NCBI GenBank assembly: GCA_900321955.1
Contig: ONXX01000099.1
Span: 1-5,090, forward strand
DNA: 5,090 bases
Direction: 5' to 3'
Origin: an uncultured Bacillota bacterium
GTDB taxonomy: Bacteria; Bacillota_I; Bacilli_A; Erysipelotrichales; Erysipelotrichaceae
The translations under genes and the position numbers were made by a program. Under the pieces are notes generated by a model. That model was not told the DNA's origin and ran no database searches. It saw nothing but the letters and a program-made list of their open reading frames with translations. Shown one piece after another: positions 1 through 5,090 of this stretch. Every line of letters begins with the position of its first letter. Positions within the stretch are counted from its first letter, which is position 1.

Positions 1-28
1 TTATTACAGAAAGGATATGAAGGAATGA
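1..28 (+). CDS. C-terminal end of an upstream gene (partial; possibly rsmD)
   Basis: The frame beginning at base 2 reads YYRKDMKE and stops at TGA 26-28, which overlaps the coaD start codon as ATGA. Four-base stop/start overlaps of this kind are typical of translationally coupled operon genes. In many Bacillota the gene before coaD is rsmD (16S rRNA guanine-N2 methyltransferase), and a short basic end with a Tyr-x-Arg pattern would fit its C-terminus. That identity is inference from gene order and eight residues. A second frame also stops nearby (ITERI, TGA 18-20), so even the reading frame is not certain. Confidence 0.35.
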
Positions 29-504
29 TCAAAGCTATTTATCCGGGTACTTTCGATCCGATCACAGTCGGACATCTTGATGTTATTTTGCGTTCCGCAA
101 AGATCTATGACAAACTCATCGTCGCGGTCATGGAAAACCGGGCTAAGAAGTGCACCTTCAGCAAGGAAGAGAGAAAGCAGATGATCGAAAAGTGCATTGA
201 AGGCCTCGAGAATGTCGAAGTCGTCATCGGCGAGGGCTTGACCGTCAATCTGGCAAACCTCTATGACTGCCGCATCCTGATCCGGGGCGTCCGAGCGGTA
301 TCGGACTATGAATCCGAATTGGCATTGGCCACTGCGAACATGAACCTGAATCCGGAGGTGGAGACGGTCTTCATGGTTTCCAAGCCGGAGCTGTCTTTCC
401 TTTCCTCATCGGTTGCCAAGGAGATCGCTTCCTTTAACGGTGATATCAGCGATTATATCCCGGCACAGATCATCAAAGAGGTCTCGGAAAAGCTGTATCG
501 CTGA
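25..504 (+). CDS. coaD: Phosphopantetheine adenylyltransferase CoaD
   Basis: This enzyme transfers AMP from ATP to 4'-phosphopantetheine, giving dephospho-CoA and pyrophosphate, the penultimate step of cytoplasmic coenzyme A synthesis. The 159-residue protein has the usual family length and opens with the nucleotidyltransferase signature PGTFDPITVGH (residues 7-17), containing the catalytic T/HxGH-type His17 and Thr9. Lys41 and Lys42 lie in the substrate-binding loop. RGVRAVSDYESE (87-98) carries the conserved arginines that bind phosphate, and FLSSSVAKEIA (125-135) is the family's C-terminal ATP-site motif. The start is ATG 25, preceded by GAAAGGA at 9-15 with nine bases of spacing. The frame stays open upstream, but homologues begin here. 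It overlaps the previous gene by ATGA and is followed by a terminator, so it ends its operon and is not co-transcribed with the chaperone genes except by read-through. Confidence 0.97.
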   Translation: MIKAIYPGTFDPITVGHLDVILRSAKIYDKLIVAVMENRAKKCTFSKEERKQMIEKCIEGLENVEVVIGEGLTVNLANLYDCRILIRGVRAVSDYESELALATANMNLNPEVETVFMVSKPELSFLSSSVAKEIASFNGDISDYIPAQIIKEVSEKLYR

Positions 505-530
505 TATATTAATAAGGATATTAAACAGGA

Positions 531-563
531 AAGAATTCCCCAAAAAGGGAATTTTTCTTTTTT
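531..563 (+). terminator. Intrinsic terminator after coaD
   Basis: Arms AATTCCC (534-540) and GGGAATT (547-553) pair perfectly around a six-base CAAAAA loop. Two A-U pairs and a G-U wobble can extend the stem outward to 531 and 556. It is followed by a T-rich run at 552-563 broken by a single C. It lies 26 bases after the coaD stop. The T run continues directly into the first CIRCE operator and shares bases 562-563 with it. Confidence 0.9.
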
Positions 564-588
564 AGCACTTATTTGTTGACAGTGCTAA
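562..588 (+). promoter_or_regulatory. CIRCE operator 1 (HrcA binding site), covering the -35 box
   Basis: The layout is TTAGCACTT-N9-CAGTGCTAA, against the consensus TTAGCACTC-N9-GAGTGCTAA. Only the innermost base pair of the inverted repeat differs, and one further pair outside (T561-A589) also matches. The -35 hexamer TTGACA (576-581) lies in its spacer and right arm, so bound HrcA would block RNA polymerase. Confidence 0.95.
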
Positions 589-604
589 ACGATTGTTGTA
601 TAGT
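576..604 (+). promoter_or_regulatory. Sigma-A (vegetative) promoter of the hrcA-grpE-dnaK-dnaJ operon
   Basis: A perfect -35 TTGACA (576-581) is followed by 17 bases and a near-consensus -10 TATAGT (599-604). Transcription should begin around 610-612, leaving a 5' leader of about 38 bases. A strong vegetative promoter held down by HrcA is the classic arrangement for CIRCE-controlled heat-shock operons in Bacillota. I saw no CtsR-type direct repeat here. Confidence 0.92.
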
Positions 605-608
605 ATTT

Positions 609-635
609 TTAGCAATAGGATGTATAGAGTGCTAA
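609..635 (+). promoter_or_regulatory. CIRCE operator 2 (imperfect), covering the transcription start
   Basis: The layout is TTAGCAATA-N9-GAGTGCTAA. The right arm is an exact consensus half-site. The left arm departs at its seventh and ninth positions. The site begins four bases after the -10 box and spans the predicted transcription start, so most of it would also be present in the mRNA leader. Its right arm ends on the first A of the hrcA Shine-Dalgarno sequence. It should be a weaker HrcA site than operator 1. Confidence 0.85.
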
Positions 636-642
636 AGGAGGT
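635..642 (+). promoter_or_regulatory. Ribosome binding site of hrcA
   Basis: AAGGAGGT is a full-length match to the anti-Shine-Dalgarno sequence, with the AGGAGG core (636-641) seven bases before ATG 649. It fixes the hrcA start. It directly abuts the right arm of the second CIRCE, so a leader hairpin formed by that repeat would lie against the site. Confidence 0.9.
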
Positions 643-648
643 GGCTGT

Positions 649-1671
649 ATGGCATTAACACAAAGAATGGTCGACATCCTCAGGGCCATAGTTGATGAAT
701 TCGTATCTACGGCGGAACCGGTTGGTTCCAAAACACTGGTCGATAAATATGGCCTGCCTTATTCCAGTGCGACGATCAGGAATGATATGGCAACTCTGGA
801 ATCGCTCGGCTATCTGGAAAAGCCGCACACCTCAGCCGGACGTATCCCTTCCAACAAGGGTTATCAGTACTATTGCGAACATCTTCTGAAAAAGGATATG
901 GATGAGGAAGTCAAATATGCACTGTCCAATATCTTTGACCGCCGTTCTGCCAATATAGAGGATGCGATCAAGGAATCGTGCCGTATCGTTTCGGAGATGA
1001 CCAACCTCGCTTCCGGCATGTTGGGGCCTGATGCGAGCAATCAGACACTGGAACACATCAAAGTCTTCCAGATCGACCCGAAAACAGCGGTATGCGTGTT
1101 TATCACCAATACCGGTCATACCGAAAACAAGACGTTCAATTTCCAGGATGAAGTCACCATCGAAGATATCGAGACCTGTACCGATATCCTGAATGACCGT
1201 CTCAAAGGTACACCGATCCACACGCTGCCGGAACGGCTTGAATCATTGAAGCCTGTTCTGACCAAGTCGGTTCAGCGCTTCGAAATGCTGTACAACGCAT
1301 TTGCCGGGGCCTTCGTGAAGTTTGCGTCGGAGACCTTGTATTTCGATGGTACTTCCAATATGATGTACCAGCCGGAATATGCGGACATCGAAAAGCTGAA
1401 ACAGCTTACGAAGTTCTTCGATGATTCCAAACTGTTCAGGTCTCTGGTCGATCGTCAGACCGGTGAAAACGACGTTGTGGCCGTTACCCCGAAGGGTACG
1501 GAGCTGGTATGGAAGGATGATATCGCAATTGTTTCCAATGAGATCAAGATCTCTGACAACCCGAATGACAACGCCCGTCTGATGGTCGTCGGACCAAGGC
1601 GTATGGAATACAGCCGGGTCGTCAATCTTCTCGATTTCATCTGTAAAGAGATTGAAGATATGTTCCACTAG
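649..1671 (+). CDS. hrcA: Heat-inducible transcription repressor HrcA
   Basis: HrcA is the dimeric repressor that binds CIRCE and shuts off chaperone operons. In the well-studied cases its activity depends on GroEL, so that unfolded protein releases repression. The 340-residue length is normal. Residues 1-75 form the winged helix DNA-binding domain, including SSATIRNDMATLESLGYLEKP (39-59, the recognition helix region) and HTSAGRIPSNKGY (60-72), the family's strongest signature. The middle is the GAF-like region, and the C-terminal domain ends with GPRRMEYSRVV (315-325), another family hallmark. ATG 649 is set by a strong ribosome binding site and matches the family N-terminus. As first gene behind two CIRCE sites it is autoregulated. 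The gap to grpE is 11 bases, implying co-transcription. Confidence 0.97.
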   Translation: MALTQRMVDILRAIVDEFVSTAEPVGSKTLVDKYGLPYSSATIRNDMATLESLGYLEKPHTSAGRIPSNKGYQYYCEHLLKKDMDEEVKYALSNIFDRRSANIEDAIKESCRIVSEMTNLASGMLGPDASNQTLEHIKVFQIDPKTAVCVFITNTGHTENKTFNFQDEVTIEDIETCTDILNDRLKGTPIHTLPERLESLKPVLTKSVQRFEMLYNAFAGAFVKFASETLYFDGTSNMMYQPEYADIEKLKQLTKFFDDSKLFRSLVDRQTGENDVVAVTPKGTELVWKDDIAIVSNEIKISDNPNDNARLMVVGPRRMEYSRVVNLLDFICKEIEDMFH

Positions 1672-1682
1672 AAAGGAGCTTT

Positions 1683-4123
<2,441 letters not shown>

Positions 4124-4161
4124 TCTGAAAAATATCTTAATCAAATAGAAAGGGAGGTATT
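4124..4161 (+). other. dnaK-dnaJ intergenic gap with the dnaJ ribosome binding site
   Basis: This 38-base spacer is the longest gap inside the operon. It is AT-rich in its first half and shows no convincing hairpin, T-run, -35/-10 pair or CIRCE copy. The dnaJ ribosome binding site is the purine run AAAGGGAGG (4149-4157). The GGAGG core ends only four bases before ATG 4162, while the AAAGG part (4149-4153) sits eight bases away, so either register could be used. Confidence 0.7.
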
Positions 4162-5090
4162 ATGGCTGACAAGCGCGATTATTATGAGATTTTGGGAATA
4201 TCCAAATCGGCAAGCGAAGATGAGATCAAAAAAGCTTATCGGAAGTTGGCTAAACAATATCACCCGGATGTAAACAAAGCTCCGGATGCCGAAGCAAAAT
4301 TCAAGGAGATCAATGAGGCCTACGAGGTCCTCTCGGATCCGCAGAAGAAGGCAACGTATGACCAGTTCGGCCATGCGGGCATGGATGGATTTAGCGGCGG
4401 CGGCTATTCTTCGGGCTTTGGCGGAATGAATATGGATGACCTGGGAGACATCTTCTCTGACTTCTTCGGAGGAATGGGAGGATTCTCCGGGTTCAATTTC
4501 GGCGGTTCAGCTTCCTCCAGAAGGAACGGTCCAATGAAGGGCGAAAACCGCTATATGTCGATGGAGATCGATTTTCTCGATGCAGTCCATGGCGTAGACA
4601 AGATGGTCAGCCTCACTGTTGACAAGGTCTGTACACACTGTGACGGCAGCGGTGCCGCCAGCAGATCGGATATCGAAACGTGTCCAACCTGCCGAGGCAG
4701 CGGCCGTGTCGTAAGACAATCCCGTACGCCGTTTGGTGTCGTTCAGCAGCAGGGCGTATGTCCGGACTGTAAGGGCAGCGGCAAACGCATCAAGAAGATC
4801 TGTCCGCACTGCGGCGGTAAAGGCTACAATACCGTCAAGGAACAGGTGGAAGTCACGATCCCGGCCGGTATCAATTCCGGTCAGCAGGTCAGACTTGCCG
4901 GCTATGGCGAACGCGGTGAAAACGGCGGTCCCAATGGCGATCTGTACATCGAGATCCGGGTCAGACCGCATAAATACTTCCGCCGTGACGGCAACAACAT
5001 TCATATCAGTGTTCCGATCTCTTCTGTTGATGCAACTCTGGGAACCGTTGTCGATGTTCCGACCGCCTATGGCGATGTCGAACTGACGAT
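4162..5090 (+). CDS. dnaJ: Chaperone protein DnaJ (Hsp40), 3' end cut by the window
   Basis: DnaJ delivers unfolded clients to DnaK and stimulates its ATPase. About 309 codons are visible; the family is usually 370-385 residues, so roughly the last 60-75 (end of the second C-terminal domain and the dimerisation segment) lie beyond the window edge. The J domain (about 6-70) begins DYYEILGI and carries the catalytic HPD motif at residues 34-36. A Gly/Phe-rich region (73-115) includes DIFSDFFGG (96-104). Four CxxCxGxG zinc motifs are intact: CTHCDGSG (157), CPTCRGSG (174), CPDCKGSG (200) and CPHCGGKG (214), giving two zinc centres (first with fourth, second with third). The client-binding beta-domain continues with [18 protein letters not shown]. 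This is therefore a full class A DnaJ. Like the other operon genes it shows no frameshift or stop. Confidence 0.97.
   Translation, partial: MADKRDYYEILGISKSASEDEIKKAYRKLAKQYHPDVNKAPDAEAKFKEINEAYEVLSDPQKKATYDQFGHAGMDGFSGGGYSSGFGGMNMDDLGDIFSDFFGGMGGFSGFNFGGSASSRRNGPMKGENRYMSMEIDFLDAVHGVDKMVSLTVDKVCTHCDGSGAASRSDIETCPTCRGSGRVVRQSRTPFGVVQQQGVCPDCKGSGKRIKKICPHCGGKGYNTVKEQVEVTIPAGINSGQQVRLAGYGERGENGGPNGDLYIEIRVRPHKYFRRDGNNIHISVPISSVDATLGTVVDVPTAYGDVELT

Noticed and set aside
505..648. CtsR operator or sigma-B promoter for additional stress control
   Set aside because: No GGTCAAA-type direct repeat and no GTTT/GGGTAT pair were found. Only CIRCE and sigma-A elements are visible.
832..1668. Two long antisense open frames opposite hrcA (832-1221 and 1243-1668)
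   Set aside because: They lie entirely within a well-conserved gene, show no recognisable domain, and have no convincing ribosome binding site or promoter. They are shadows of hrcA codon structure.
4124..4161. Possible second promoter, CIRCE or terminator between dnaK and dnaJ
   Set aside because: The AT-rich spacer contains no inverted repeat with a T-run, no TTGACA/TATAAT pair and no TTAGCACTC half-site.
4619..4647. TTGACA hexamer inside dnaJ
   Set aside because: No -10-like sequence follows at 16-18 bases (the 17-base position reads GACGGC), so it is coding sequence and not a promoter.
4507..5086. Open frames on both strands over dnaJ (4507-5004 minus, 4733-5086 plus)
   Set aside because: dnaJ itself is unambiguous in its own frame with an intact J domain and four zinc motifs. 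The overlapping frames encode no family I recognise.

Overview
The window holds the main heat-shock chaperone operon of a low-to-moderate G+C Gram-positive bacterium (Bacillota), preceded by the end of a coenzyme A biosynthesis locus. Bacillota is supported by four things: the hrcA-grpE-dnaK-dnaJ order, control by CIRCE operators, strong AAAGGAGG-type ribosome binding sites, and a DnaK that lacks the N-terminal-quadrant insertion seen in Gram-negative DnaK. Some DnaJ and DnaK wording (for example the NRYMSMEI stretch before the DnaJ zinc fingers) resembles the Erysipelotrichia as I remember them, but that placement is tentative. UGA is a stop and Trp is UGG, so this is not a Mycoplasma-type code.

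Layout: (1) 1-28, probably the last codons of an upstream gene, perhaps rsmD, overlapping coaD by ATGA. (2) 25-504, coaD, complete. (3) 505-648, a dense control region: an intrinsic terminator for coaD (531-563), a first CIRCE operator (562-588), a sigma-A promoter (TTGACA-N17-TATAGT, 576-604), a second, imperfect CIRCE (609-635) and the hrcA Shine-Dalgarno. (4) 649-1671, hrcA. (5) 1683-2255, grpE. (6) 2270-4123, dnaK. (7) 4162 to the end, dnaJ, cut off by the window edge. All genes are on the + strand and no gap exceeds 300 bases.

How it works together: HrcA represses its own operon by binding CIRCE. DnaK, assisted by the J-domain protein DnaJ and the nucleotide exchange factor GrpE, forms the Hsp70 folding cycle. 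No promoter or terminator is visible between hrcA and dnaJ, and the gaps are 11, 14 and 38 bases, so one transcript is likely to carry all four genes. CoaD is separated from them by the terminator and belongs to a different unit.

I see no undescribed system here. All complete proteins are full-length members of well-known families. The points most worth a second look are the paired CIRCE operators bracketing one promoter, the way terminator, operator and promoter are packed together, and a Glu in GrpE where the family usually has His.
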